This document shows, piece after piece, positions 8,422 through 16,586 of a stretch of DNA of 64,000 nt. The stretch is from DATATV01 sp035551355 (GTDB lineage Bacteria > Actinomycetota > Actinomycetes > Mycobacteriales > Pseudonocardiaceae). Positions within the stretch are counted from its first letter, which is position 1. Every line of letters begins with the position of its first letter. Position numbers and translations under genes: made by a program. Below the pieces are notes generated by a model. It was not told the origin of the DNA, ran no database searches, and saw only the letters and a list, made by a program, of their open reading frames with translations. The stretch lies in contig DASZNF010000005.1 in the NCBI GenBank assembly GCA_035551355.1, positions 62,001-126,000 of the forward strand, in the 5' to 3' direction.

Positions 8422-9021
8422 ATGCCCGCGCCAGCCCATCACGGAAACCGCCACGGCCGCAGCGAACAGGCCCGGCAGGCGGTCCTCCACGCGGCCGACG
8501 ACCTGCTGGCCGAGGTCGGTTTCGCCGCCGTCACCATCGAGGGCATCGCGGCCCGGGCCGGAGTGGCCAAGCAGACCATCTACCGATGGTGGCCCTCGAA
8601 GGTCGACATCCTGTTCGACGCGTTCATCGACGACATGGCCCAGCACCTCACCCCGCCGGACAGCGGGGACCTGGCCGAGGACCTGCACACCCATCTGCGC
8701 CGGGTGGCCGAGTTCCTCACCGAATCCGATTCCGGCGCGGTGTTCCGCGCGCTGACCGGCCAGGCCCAGCACGACCCGGCCCTGGCCGCCCGGTTCCGGG
8801 CCGACTACCTCAGCCAGCAACGGGCCCGCGACCGGCTCCCACTGGAGCGCGCCATGGCCCGGGGCGATCTGCCCGCCGGCACCGACCTCGAGGCGGCCGT
8901 GGACGAACTGCTCGGTCCGGTCTACTACCGCGTGCTGGTCACCGGCGCCCCGGTCGACCCGGAGTTCACCGCCGTCCTGGTCACCGGATTCCTGGCCCGG
9001 TACCGGAAAAACCTCGGCTGA
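8422..9021 (+). CDS. TetR/AcrR family transcriptional regulator
   Basis: The 199-residue protein has an N-terminal helix-turn-helix (about residues 17-62) with IEGIAARAGVAKQTIYRWWPSK, the standard TetR recognition region. The C-terminal ligand and dimerisation domain resembles TetR_C_11/C_16 types (GAVFRALTGQAQ, FRADYLSQQR). An AGGAGGATC ribosome site precedes the ATG. It is divergent from the O-methyltransferase and shares the 28-bp palindrome with it. It very likely represses both genes in the absence of a ligand. Confidence 0.93.
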   Translation: MPAPAHHGNRHGRSEQARQAVLHAADDLLAEVGFAAVTIEGIAARAGVAKQTIYRWWPSKVDILFDAFIDDMAQHLTPPDSGDLAEDLHTHLRRVAEFLTESDSGAVFRALTGQAQHDPALAARFRADYLSQQRARDRLPLERAMARGDLPAGTDLEAAVDELLGPVYYRVLVTGAPVDPEFTAVLVTGFLARYRKNLG

Positions 9022-9154
9022 CCACCTCGAACGAAGATTCTCGAAACCCGGTGAACCGATCGCGGACCCGGTCCGTGTACTCGGATGACACGGCTTCTGG
9101 GGAGCAACAAAAGCCGTATTAACCTGCCGAACATTCACTGGGAGTACTGCAAAA

Positions 9155-10582
9155 ATGATGCGCACACGCCTGGCGCTGCTCGCTGCCTTCTCCGCTGTGG
9201 GAATCGGATTACTGTCGGCCTGCAGCAGCACCGGAACCGCGATTCCGGCACCTTCCGACTCCGGCGCGGACCAGGTCAGCCTGGCCGCATCGGTCAATTT
9301 CGTCAACGGCACCGCACAAGCGAACCACGCACCGGCCGACACCGGCGATTTCTTTCACGGCGCCAGCAACAATCCGGCCGCCATGAAATGGGTCCAGCTG
9401 TCCGCTGGGGCGGCCGGCAACCTCAACCCCGTGGTGATCAACGGGGCAGGTTTCACCCTGTACCGGTTCGACAAGGACACCCCGCACCCCTCGCAGTCCA
9501 ACTGCAACGGCGACTGCGCCACCACCTGGCCGCCGGTGCTCGTGCAGCCCGGTTCGCGGATCTTCGTGGACGGCGTGAACAAGAACGACGTGGGTCTGGT
9601 CAAGCGGGCCGACGGCACGCTGCAGGTGACCCTGCACGGCTGGCCGGTCTACCGCTTCAGCAAGGACACCGCGGCTGGCCAGACCAACGGCCAGGGCGTG
9701 GGCGGCACCTGGTTCGGCATCACGCCGGACGGCGGCAAGGCCGGCCAGTCCCCGCAGGGCACCGACCCGAACACCGGGCTGGACTACCAGACCGGCACCG
9801 CCGCGCAGCACAACGCGCCGCCCGACACCGGCGACTTCTACACCGGCCCGCGCACCGACCCGGCCGCGATGAAGTGGGTGCAACTGACCGCGGGCTCGGC
9901 CAACGGCCTCAACCCGATCGTGCACGACGGCGCCGGTTTCACCCTGTACCGGTTCGACAAGGACACCCCGCGCCCCTCGCAGTCCAACTGCAACGGCGAC
10001 TGCGCCACCACCTGGCCGCCGGTGCTCGTGCGGCCCGGTTCGCGGATCTTCGTGGACGGCGTGCCCACCTCGGAGATCGGCATCGTGACCCGCGCCGACG
10101 GGACCCGGCAGGTGACCATCCACGGCTGGCCGGTCTACCGGTTCAGCAAGGACACCGCGCCCGGGCAGACCAACGGCGAGGGCGTCGGCGGGACCTGGTT
10201 CGCCGTGTCCCCCAGCGGCGGCAAGGTGCTGCCCCCGGCCGGTTCCGCGCCGGCCACCTCCTCGGCGCCGGCGACCAGTTCGGCCCCGGCCACCAGCACC
10301 TCGACTGGCAGCGGCACGGTGACCCTGGGCAATGGCAGCGTGATCCTGGACTCGGGCACCAATTTCCAGGAACCCACTGGTTCGGAAGGGGTGGCCGGAC
10401 CGGGTTGCCAGAATGTCAGCCGGCCCAACACGGCGTCCTCACTGCAATTGTCCGGCGGCCCGATCAAGATTTGGACCGGACCTGATTGCACCGGCACCTC
10501 GGCGGTGGTCTCCGGCGATGTCGCCGACCTGTCCACCCTCGGTTTCGACAAGAAAATTGTCTCCATCCGATTCGGCGGCTGA
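9155..10582 (+). CDS. secreted lipoprotein with two COG4315-type repeats and a crystallin-like C-terminus
   Basis: The 475-residue product starts with a signal peptide ending in a lipobox (LLSAC, Cys near residue 23). It then has two repeats of the 'lipoprotein with Yx(FWY)xxD motif' family (PF03640). Each contains FTLYRFDKDT, SNCNGDCATTWPP, a HGWPVYRFSKDT strand and a GGTWF end. After a Ser/Ala/Pro/Thr linker built on SAPATS units comes a roughly 85-residue domain ending IWTGPDCTGTS...FDKKIVSIRF. That domain resembles beta/gamma-crystallin or I36-inhibitor folds. The family function is unproven; heme, quinone or copper stress links have been proposed for relatives. The DNA of the two repeats is nearly identical (see repeat entry). 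Confidence 0.85.
   Translation: MMRTRLALLAAFSAVGIGLLSACSSTGTAIPAPSDSGADQVSLAASVNFVNGTAQANHAPADTGDFFHGASNNPAAMKWVQLSAGAAGNLNPVVINGAGFTLYRFDKDTPHPSQSNCNGDCATTWPPVLVQPGSRIFVDGVNKNDVGLVKRADGTLQVTLHGWPVYRFSKDTAAGQTNGQGVGGTWFGITPDGGKAGQSPQGTDPNTGLDYQTGTAAQHNAPPDTGDFYTGPRTDPAAMKWVQLTAGSANGLNPIVHDGAGFTLYRFDKDTPRPSQSNCNGDCATTWPPVLVRPGSRIFVDGVPTSEIGIVTRADGTRQVTIHGWPVYRFSKDTAPGQTNGEGVGGTWFAVSPSGGKVLPPAGSAPATSSAPATSSAPATSTSTGSGTVTLGNGSVILDSGTNFQEPTGSEGVAGPGCQNVSRPNTASSLQLSGGPIKIWTGPDCTGTSAVVSGDVADLSTLGFDKKIVSIRFGG
9449..10063 (+). repeat. internal direct repeat, two 129-bp copies differing at 2 bases
   Basis: Copy one is 9449-9577 and copy two is 9935-10063. Aligned by eye, they differ at two positions only (CAC/CGC and CAG/CGG contexts). 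The repeat codes for the core of each lipoprotein module, while the flanking parts of the modules have diverged more. This suggests recent duplication or gene conversion. Confidence 0.95.
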
Positions 10583-10592
10583 GTTTCACTGA

Positions 10593-10629
10593 CAAAGGGC
10601 GCGTACTCCTCGCGAGTACGCGCCCTTTG
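10593..10629 (+). terminator. strong hairpin after the lipoprotein gene
   Basis: A perfect 16-bp stem (10593-10608 with 10614-10629, arms beginning CAAAGGGCGC) closes a 5-nt loop ten bases after the stop codon. No T-run follows, as is common in high-GC actinomycetes. Bases 10630-10800 downstream hold no gene I can support. Confidence 0.8.
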
Positions 10630-10801
10630 CGCACGATAGGCCGGCGGAAAGCGAAACCGGAGGGCGCGATGACCGGACCGAGGTGGCTGGCCGGGCGGCA
10701 TCGACAAGCGCCGGCCATCGAGATCCGGCACCAGCGCGATGCCGAGGTCCCAGGCCGGCACGACCAGGCGCTCACCGACCTGTCCCCGATCGACTAAAAA
10801 A

Positions 10802-10846
10802 TTGCACATCCGGCAATATTGCACTTTAGGCAACTTTGGCTACTCT
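10802..10846 (+). promoter_or_regulatory. tandem TTGCAC-type operators and leaderless promoter of a TetR gene
   Basis: Two related half-palindromic sites, TTGCACATCCGGCAA (10802-10816) and TTGCACTTTAGGCAA (10819-10833), are spaced 17 bases apart. The second TTGCAC can act as a -35, followed after 16 bases by TACTCT (10841-10846). The ATG lies only 6 bases further on, so the message should be leaderless and self-repressed. Confidence 0.65.
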
Positions 10847-10852
10847 GGTGGC

Positions 10853-11476
10853 ATGACCGATGAGGACCTCGGGCTGCGGGAGCGCAAGAAGCAGCAAACC
10901 CGGACCGCGCTGAGCTGGGCAGCGGTCCGGTTGTGCGTGACCAACGGCTACGAGAACGTGCGGGTGGAGGACATCGCCGCCGAGGCCGGCGTGTCCCTGC
11001 GCACCTTCCGCAACTACTTCGCCAACAAGGCCGAGGCGATCGTCGCCCGCGAACGGGACCGGGCCATGCTCGTCGCCGGGGAACTGCGCGCCCGCCCGGC
11101 CGCGGAACCATTGTGGGACGCGCTGAACGCGGCGGTGCACACCCACCTGTCGATGGGCGTGGACGGCGACACCGACCAGCCGCCGACGCCGGACTGGGTG
11201 ACCGGGGTGCAGGCGATGATCGCGCATCCGGCGGTCCGGGGTGAGGCGCTGCGTGCCCTGGCCGACGCCGAGGGTCAACTGGCCCGGGCGGTCGCCGAGC
11301 GCACCGGCACCGACGCCGACCACGACCTGTATCCGCGGCTCGTGGCCGCGACCGCCACCGCCGCCCGCAGCGCGGCGCTGGCGCACTGGCAACGCGCCGA
11401 TCCCCCGGTCGCCATCGGCCCGCTGCTGACCGACGCGTTCAGCCAGCTCGCCGCCGGGCTGCCCGAACCCAGCTGA
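10853..11476 (+). CDS. TetR family transcriptional regulator
   Basis: The protein has 207 residues. The helix-turn-helix region (residues about 12-58) contains VEDIAAEAGVSLRTFRNYFANK, followed by an alpha-helical C-terminus of the TetR_C_17 style (MIAHPAVRGEALRALADAEGQLARAVAERTG is the linker, in part). The frame is open further upstream, but ATG 10853 is chosen because a -10 box lies 6 bases before it and TetR proteins of this length are usual. It precedes the FAD monooxygenase gene in the same direction by 84 bases and probably controls it. Confidence 0.92.
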   Translation: MTDEDLGLRERKKQQTRTALSWAAVRLCVTNGYENVRVEDIAAEAGVSLRTFRNYFANKAEAIVARERDRAMLVAGELRARPAAEPLWDALNAAVHTHLSMGVDGDTDQPPTPDWVTGVQAMIAHPAVRGEALRALADAEGQLARAVAERTGTDADHDLYPRLVAATATAARSAALAHWQRADPPVAIGPLLTDAFSQLAAGLPEPS

Positions 11477-11560
11477 CTCCATTCCCGCACGCAGCCACCA
11501 CTTTCCTGGGATGGCTTGATTCGCCATGTCCATTTTCGTTACCCACCAAGGAGAATCGCC

Positions 11561-13117
11561 GTGAACACCGATGTCGTCATCGCCGGAGCCGGCCCCAACG
11601 GACTCATGCTGGCCATCGAACTGAGCCTGGCCGGAGTCCGGCCGATCGTCCTGGAAACCCTGCCCGAACCGAGCACCGAGCCGAAGGCCAACGGCCTGGT
11701 CGGTCAGGTCGTGCGCGTGCTCGACCGGCGCGGGCTGTACGAACGCCTGTCCGGCAGCGCGCAGCCACCCCAGCCCGCGCCCGGCTTCATGTTCGGCGCG
11801 TTACCGCTGGAACTCGGCAAACTCACCGACAATCCGCTCTATCTGTTGCCGGTGCCGCAGCTCCGGATCACCGCGGTGCTGGCCGAACGCGCCGCGGAAC
11901 TGGGCGTGCAGATCCGCCGCGGGCACGAGCTGACCGGGCTCGCGCAGGACGCGGATACGGTCACCGCGACCGTGTCCGGACCGGACGGGACGTATGAACT
12001 CCGGAGCCGGTACCTGGTCGGCGCGGACGGCGGGCGCAGCATGACCCGCAAGCTGTCCGGCATCGATTTTCCCGGTGTGTCAAGGGAAAACCAGCTGTCC
12101 CGCTCGGTCAGTGCCCGGCCGCCGGCCGACTGGATCGACCCGGCCACCGGGGCGCTGTCCGTACCCGGCTACGGCGTCGTGCCGATCAACTTTCACCACC
12201 GCACCGACCGGGGCCTGTTCATCTGGTCGCAACTGCCCGGCGGCAGCCCCGGTTTCACCACGGTGGAACCGGGGCGGGCGACCGGCGACGAGCCGCCGAT
12301 GTCGTTGGCGGAGATGGCCGAGAGCATCCAGCGCGTGCTCGGTGTGCCGGTGCCGCTGACTCCGCCGGAGGGTCCGGGCCCGTTCCTGATGCGCAGGCTG
12401 TCCGGCACCAACACCCGGCTGGCCGACAAGTTCCGCGACCGGCGGGTGTTCCTGGTCGGCGATGCCGCGCACGTGCACTCCGCGATGGGTGGGCCGGGAC
12501 TGAACCTCGGTCTGCAGGACACCGTGAACCTGGGCTGGAAACTGGCCGCCGCGGTCGCGGGCCGGGCGCCGGAAGGTCTGCTGGACAGCTACGAGGCCGA
12601 GCGGCGGCCGGTGGCGCAGCGGGTGGTCATGCACACCCAGGCGCAGAGCGCGCTGGCCGCTCCGGGCCAGGACGTCACCGCGCTGCGCGAACTGGTCACC
12701 GAGCTGTTCAGCGAACCCGTTGTCCTCCAGCACATCGCCGACCTGATGTCCGGCGCCGACATCCGCTACCCGCTCGGCGACGGCCACCCGCTTGTCGGCC
12801 GCTGGTGTCCGGACCTGTTGCTGCACAACGGATCCGGCATGATCCGGCTGGCCGAGCTGACCCGGCCGGGACGTCCGCTGCTGATCGACCTGACCGAGGA
12901 CGGCCTGGTTTCCGAAGCGTTGCGCGACTGGCCGGACCGAATCCAGGTGATCACCGCGACCACGCCCGGCGCTCCCGCGACCGCGCTGTTGTTGCGGCCG
13001 GACAGCTTCGTGGCCTGGGCCACCAGCAATGCCCAGCCCACCGCGGGCGAACTGGACGGGCTGCGCAGCGCCGCGACGCGCTGGTTCGGCGCACCGCAAA
13101 CGGTTGCGGCGCAATAA
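11561..13117 (+). CDS. FAD-dependent aromatic monooxygenase (PHBH/RdmE-type)
   Basis: The 518-residue flavoprotein has the dinucleotide motif VVIAGAGPNGLMLA at the N-terminus, the DG motif region (VGADGGRSMTRKLSG, about 155-170), and the GD motif FLVGDAAHVHSAMGGPGLNLG (starting about 300). A C-terminal thioredoxin-like domain ends in LLLRPDSFVAWA. This is the class A flavin hydroxylase plan used on phenols, polyketides and rifamycin-like antibiotics; the substrate cannot be read from the sequence. The start is GTG 11561, with AAGGAG at 11548-11553. Context with a TetR repressor suggests a drug- or phenol-inducible detoxification pair. Confidence 0.9.
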   Translation: MNTDVVIAGAGPNGLMLAIELSLAGVRPIVLETLPEPSTEPKANGLVGQVVRVLDRRGLYERLSGSAQPPQPAPGFMFGALPLELGKLTDNPLYLLPVPQLRITAVLAERAAELGVQIRRGHELTGLAQDADTVTATVSGPDGTYELRSRYLVGADGGRSMTRKLSGIDFPGVSRENQLSRSVSARPPADWIDPATGALSVPGYGVVPINFHHRTDRGLFIWSQLPGGSPGFTTVEPGRATGDEPPMSLAEMAESIQRVLGVPVPLTPPEGPGPFLMRRLSGTNTRLADKFRDRRVFLVGDAAHVHSAMGGPGLNLGLQDTVNLGWKLAAAVAGRAPEGLLDSYEAERRPVAQRVVMHTQAQSALAAPGQDVTALRELVTELFSEPVVLQHIADLMSGADIRYPLGDGHPLVGRWCPDLLLHNGSGMIRLAELTRPGRPLLIDLTEDGLVSEALRDWPDRIQVITATTPGAPATALLLRPDSFVAWATSNAQPTAGELDGLRSAATRWFGAPQTVAAQ

Positions 13118-13170
13118 TTCTCGCTCGTCCCGGGAGCGGCGGCACCGGCATTCCGGGGGCGGGCCAGCCG

Positions 13171-13881
13171 TCAGGAGCGCGCGGCCCAGCGCTCGAGCAG
13201 TGCGTCGAGTTCCTCGGCCACGCTCGCCGGATCCTCGTAGACCGGAGTGTGGCCGGTGTTCAGCAGGCGCAGCCGGGCGCCGGGAATCGAATCGGCCAGT
13301 TCGCGGGCCTGAGTGGCGGTTCGGGTCGGGTCGAACCGGCCGTGCAGCACCGTTGCCGGGCAGCGCAGACCGGCCAGCCCCTCGGTCAGGTCCTCGGTGC
13401 GCTGGCTGCGCAACACTTCCAGCGCGGCCTGCGCGGGCACGGTCGCCGCGTAGTCGGCCAGTTCCAGCCGGTCGGCCGGGGTGGGCGAGGTGGCGAACGA
13501 GCGGTCCAGCACCGCGGCCTGAAGTTTCGGCCCCCAGTCGTTGGCCAGCGCGGTCAGGATGCCATCCACGTCACCGTGTCCGCGCATGTGCGCGCCGGTG
13601 TCCACCAGCAACAACGCCCCGACCAACTCGGGATGGTCCACGGCCAGCCGTTGCGCGATCGCACCCCCGGTGGAATGGCCGAGCACCAGCACCGGCGGGG
13701 TGTGCCGCTCGGCGATGCGGGCGGCGATCCGGTCGGCGATGCTGCCCAGGTCCCACGGGCCGGGTTCGGTCATCCAGGACACCGCGTCGAATTCCACGCG
13801 TTCGCCCATCCGTGCGGCCAGCCGCCGGAACACCGCGGGGGCGCACAGCGTGCCCGGGATCGCCACCACCACACGCGTCAC
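13171..13881 (-). CDS. alpha/beta hydrolase
   Basis: The 236-residue protein has an oxyanion-loop region near VVVAIPGTLC, the nucleophile elbow GHSTGGA (S about 95), an acid in HGRFDPTRT and a catalytic His in NTGHTPVYED. The triad is therefore complete, and the length is normal for a single-domain cytosolic hydrolase with a small cap. The substrate is unknown. A minus-strand TAAAAT box (13890-13895) lies 8 nt before the GTG start, so a leaderless transcript is predicted even though another minus-strand gene ends just upstream. Confidence 0.88.
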   Translation of the reverse strand: MTRVVVAIPGTLCAPAVFRRLAARMGERVEFDAVSWMTEPGPWDLGSIADRIAARIAERHTPPVLVLGHSTGGAIAQRLAVDHPELVGALLLVDTGAHMRGHGDVDGILTALANDWGPKLQAAVLDRSFATSPTPADRLELADYAATVPAQAALEVLRSQRTEDLTEGLAGLRCPATVLHGRFDPTRTATQARELADSIPGARLRLLNTGHTPVYEDPASVAEELDALLERWAARS

Positions 13882-13887
13882 GAGCGG

Positions 13888-14136
13888 TCATTTTAGACCG
13901 GGCGCCTGTGCGGCCAGTTCACCATCCCGGTACTCGTACCATTCGGGCTGGTCCGCGCCCCGCGCCTCGATCCGGGCGCCGACCACGGTGCTGACCATGG
14001 TCAGGTGCTTCGCGTAGTCGTGCGGCGCCTCGCGCCAGTAGTCCGTGTCGCTGGTGCCGTCGGTGTAGCACACGGTCAGCGTGAACTTCCACTCTTCCGG
14101 ATCGAGGTCACCGGGCACCGAGTGTGCTTGGCTCAT
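13888..14136 (-). CDS. small hypothetical protein
   Basis: The frame codes for 82 residues from ATG 14136. It includes a strand-rich start (EEWKFTLTVCYTDGTSDTDYW) and an acidic, aromatic end (ADQPEWYEYRDGEL). I do not recognise a family. It overlaps the 3' end of the upstream monooxygenase remnant by 29 bases. Its stop lies 7 bases before the hydrolase start, so all three are on one strand. Codon use looks normal for the region. It may be a real small protein. Confidence 0.5.
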   Translation of the reverse strand: MSQAHSVPGDLDPEEWKFTLTVCYTDGTSDTDYWREAPHDYAKHLTMVSTVVGARIEARGADQPEWYEYRDGELAAQAPGLK

Positions 14137-14647
14137 CACGAAAGTCAACCGCATCCGGCCCGTTGACGCCACCAAGATTCAACACCCGGCGCACCACATC
14201 GGCCAGTACCGCATCGGCATCCGGGACGGATTCCGATGCCCGCCAGGCGATCACCTGATCCCGCCGAACCAGCAGCGCACCCCGTTCGCCGATGCCGCAC
14301 GCTTTTGTCACTCCGGAAGTCACTGCCACGTCAAGGAAATCGCCTTCCGGATCGATCGCACGAACGGCCATCGCCCACGCCTGACCCGCGGATCCGGTCA
14401 GCACCAGGTAACGACCGTCCCGCACGAGATCCAGTGTGGACGTACCGTACGCGGCCAACGGGACGTACGGCAGCCGGGTGCCGGGTTCGCCCCGCCAGCG
14501 ATCCGGTTCGTCCACCATCGGCAGACCGGAATCATTGCTGCGCAACGGATAGCGGTAACCAAGGGCCACCGCGGCCTCGCTGAGCAACACGCCGTCCCGG
14601 CCCGGTCCGGGACACGCGGGAACGCCGACTCCAAAATATGTCCACAA
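14108..14647 (-). pseudogene. C-terminal remnant of a PheA/TfdB-type FAD monooxygenase
   Basis: The 179-codon frame matches the end of phenol/2,4-dichlorophenol-type monooxygenases. It has GYRYPLRSND, a P-G-T-R...Y.P segment, STLDLVRDGRYLVLTG, and the thioredoxin-like finish GALLVRRDQVIAWRA. Such enzymes are about 550 residues long. Here the whole FAD- and substrate-binding portion is missing, because the neighbouring lyase gene ends only ten bases upstream. The putative start is a TTG without a ribosome site. I infer a truncated relic. A free-standing thioredoxin-like protein is less likely. Confidence 0.6.
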
Positions 14648-14657
14648 AGGACCTAAG

Positions 14658-15551
14658 TCATCCCCGGCCGAAACGTTCGCCGATCTCGGTCACCTCGTCG
14701 ATGCCGACCAGTTCGGTGAACTCGGTCAGCGCCGGCAACCCCTCGATCGCCTTGATCGGCGTGCCGTCCTCGGCGATCTTCGCGAACACCGCGCGCAGGG
14801 CCGCGGTGGCCGCCAGCAGCCCGGAGATCGGGCAGATCACCAGCCGGAAACCCAGTTCTTCCAGGCGGGCCCGCGGGGTGGGCGGGGTCTTGCCGCCCTC
14901 GGCCCAGTTGAACAGCAGCGGCACCCCGATGAACTCCGCCGCCACCCGCTCGATCTCCGCGTCGGTGCGCACCGCCTCCACGAACAGCACGTCCGCGCCC
15001 GCCTCGCGATACCGGTGCGCCCGCTCGATCGCGGCGTCCAGCCCCTCCACCGCGGCCGCGTCGGTGCGGGCGATCAGCACGAAGTCGGGGTTGCGCCGGG
15101 CCGCCACCGCGGCCCGCACCCGGTCCACCATGGTGTCGGCCGGGATCACCTGCTTGCCCTCCAGATGCCCGCACCGCTTGGGCGCGACCTGGTCCTCCAG
15201 GTGAATGCCCGCGACCCCGGCCGCCTCGTATTCGCGCACGGTGCGGATCACGTTGAGCGCGTTGCCATAGCCGGTGTCCGCGTCGGCGATCACCGGGATG
15301 TCCACCGCACCCCGGATCCGGGCCGCGGCCGACACCATCTCGGTCATCGTCAGCAATCCCATGTCCGGCCGGCCGATCAGCGAACCGGTGACGCCGAAGC
15401 CGGTCATGTACACGGCGGGAAAGCCGGCCGACTCGATCAGCCGGGCGCTCAACGCGTCGTACGCGCCGGGCGCCACCACCAGCTCGTCACCGGCCAGCAA
15501 TGCGCGCAACCGGGCCGGGCCGTCGGTCGCCGGGCCGAGCAGATCCGCCAT
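14658..15551 (-). CDS. isocitrate lyase/PEP mutase family enzyme
   Basis: The 297-residue TIM-barrel protein has the metal-binding DADTGYGN, the catalytic loop HLEDQVAPKRCGH (KRCGH is the form seen in methylisocitrate lyases), ARTDA and FVEAV. The family cleaves or rearranges 2-hydroxy-dicarboxylates, e.g. 2-methylisocitrate, dimethylmalate or oxaloacetate. The exact reaction is not decidable here, and no prpC/prpD genes are adjacent. The start is ATG 15551 because GAAGGAG lies just upstream; the longer open frame to 15941 has a non-coding appearance. It is divergent from the methyltransferase at 15630. Confidence 0.85.
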   Translation of the reverse strand: MADLLGPATDGPARLRALLAGDELVVAPGAYDALSARLIESAGFPAVYMTGFGVTGSLIGRPDMGLLTMTEMVSAAARIRGAVDIPVIADADTGYGNALNVIRTVREYEAAGVAGIHLEDQVAPKRCGHLEGKQVIPADTMVDRVRAAVAARRNPDFVLIARTDAAAVEGLDAAIERAHRYREAGADVLFVEAVRTDAEIERVAAEFIGVPLLFNWAEGGKTPPTPRARLEELGFRLVICPISGLLAATAALRAVFAKIAEDGTPIKAIEGLPALTEFTELVGIDEVTEIGERFGRG

Positions 15552-15629
15552 GTCCTCGCTCCTTCTCGATGTTCCGGTGATCGCGTCCATTCTGCGTCCT
15601 GACCGGACGGAAACTGCTTCAATGGTGAG

Positions 15630-16442
15630 ATGACCGACCAGGAACCGGTGCGGCTGGGTGAGGTGCAGCAAACCCTGTTCATCCCGCTGATGGACCGGGT
15701 CCGGGAGAGCAGGCGGCCCGACCCGCTGGTGCGCGACCCGACGGCGGCGCGGATCGCCGAGCAGGTCGAGATCGATCCGCGGTACGTCAGGAACACCGGC
15801 GGGGTGATCACCGTGGTGCGCACCTGCCTGTTCGACCGCTGGGTGCGCGAGTTCGTGACCGAGCATCCGGGCGGCACCGTGGTGGAACTGGGCACCGGGC
15901 TGAACACCCGGTTCGAGCGGGTGGACAACGGGCAGGTGCACTGGCTGGACCTGGACCTGCCGGACACCATCGCGCTACGCCGCCGGTTCTTCGCCGACAC
16001 CGACCGGCGCCGGATGGTGGCCGCCTCGCTGCTGGACGAGCAGTGGCTGGACGAGGTGGCCGCGCTGCCCGGTCCGTATTTCTTCGTCACCGAGGGCGTG
16101 CTGGTCTACCTGCCCGAGGACGGGGTGCACGCCACGCTGCGCCGGATCGCCACTCGTTTCCCGGATTCCCTCGTGGCCCTGGACACCTACCGGCGCAGCA
16201 CCATGCAGTTGCAGAACAAGGCGGCCGAGTCCGGGCGGATGGACGCGCGCTGGCAGTGGGCCTGCGACGATCCGCGCTCGCTGGAATCGCTGGGACTGCG
16301 ACTGGTCGACTCGGCCCGGGTGACCAGACCGCCCAAGCAGCTGCGCGCGAAACTGCCGCTGCGCTACCGATTCGGGCTGCCGCTGGCCGACCGGCCACTG
16401 CGCGGACTGTTCAATCTCTCCCTGTTCCGCACCACCTCCTGA
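15630..16442 (+). CDS. LCMT/Tcmp-type SAM-dependent methyltransferase (PF04072)
   Basis: The 270-residue protein has the family signature: an N-terminal helix with TLFIPLMDRVRESRR, the AdoMet loop VVELGTGLNTRFER, WLDLDLPDTIALRR and FFVTEGVLVYLPED. This family includes polyketide O-methyltransferases and leucine carboxyl methyltransferase relatives. In actinomycetes it is widespread and usually of unknown substrate. The basic C-terminus (RAKLPLRYRFGLPL) is also typical. No biosynthetic cluster surrounds it. Confidence 0.85.
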   Translation: MTDQEPVRLGEVQQTLFIPLMDRVRESRRPDPLVRDPTAARIAEQVEIDPRYVRNTGGVITVVRTCLFDRWVREFVTEHPGGTVVELGTGLNTRFERVDNGQVHWLDLDLPDTIALRRRFFADTDRRRMVAASLLDEQWLDEVAALPGPYFFVTEGVLVYLPEDGVHATLRRIATRFPDSLVALDTYRRSTMQLQNKAAESGRMDARWQWACDDPRSLESLGLRLVDSARVTRPPKQLRAKLPLRYRFGLPLADRPLRGLFNLSLFRTTS

Positions 16443-16586
16443 GGACCCAGCCCTATATCGGACGCCAGCCCCGTGGGCCGATTGGTAGGATTTCGTTACC
16501 GGGTCCAGCACCGCATGCGGTCGTTTACGCAGGCCGGGCGGCTTCGGATCGAATTCCCGTGATCAGGTTCGCAGGAGGTTGTCGCA

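Noticed and set aside
10630..10800. Minus-strand frame whose residues (ERLVVPAWDLGIALVPDLDGRR) resemble a LysR or transporter fragment
   Set aside because: Too short and compositionally biased, with no diagnostic motif; not enough to call a relic.
16443..16586. Possible T-box or other riboswitch in the argS leader
   Set aside because: No T-box sequence, specifier-loop pattern or strong terminator/antiterminator pair seen; only a -10-like TAGGAT and an SD.
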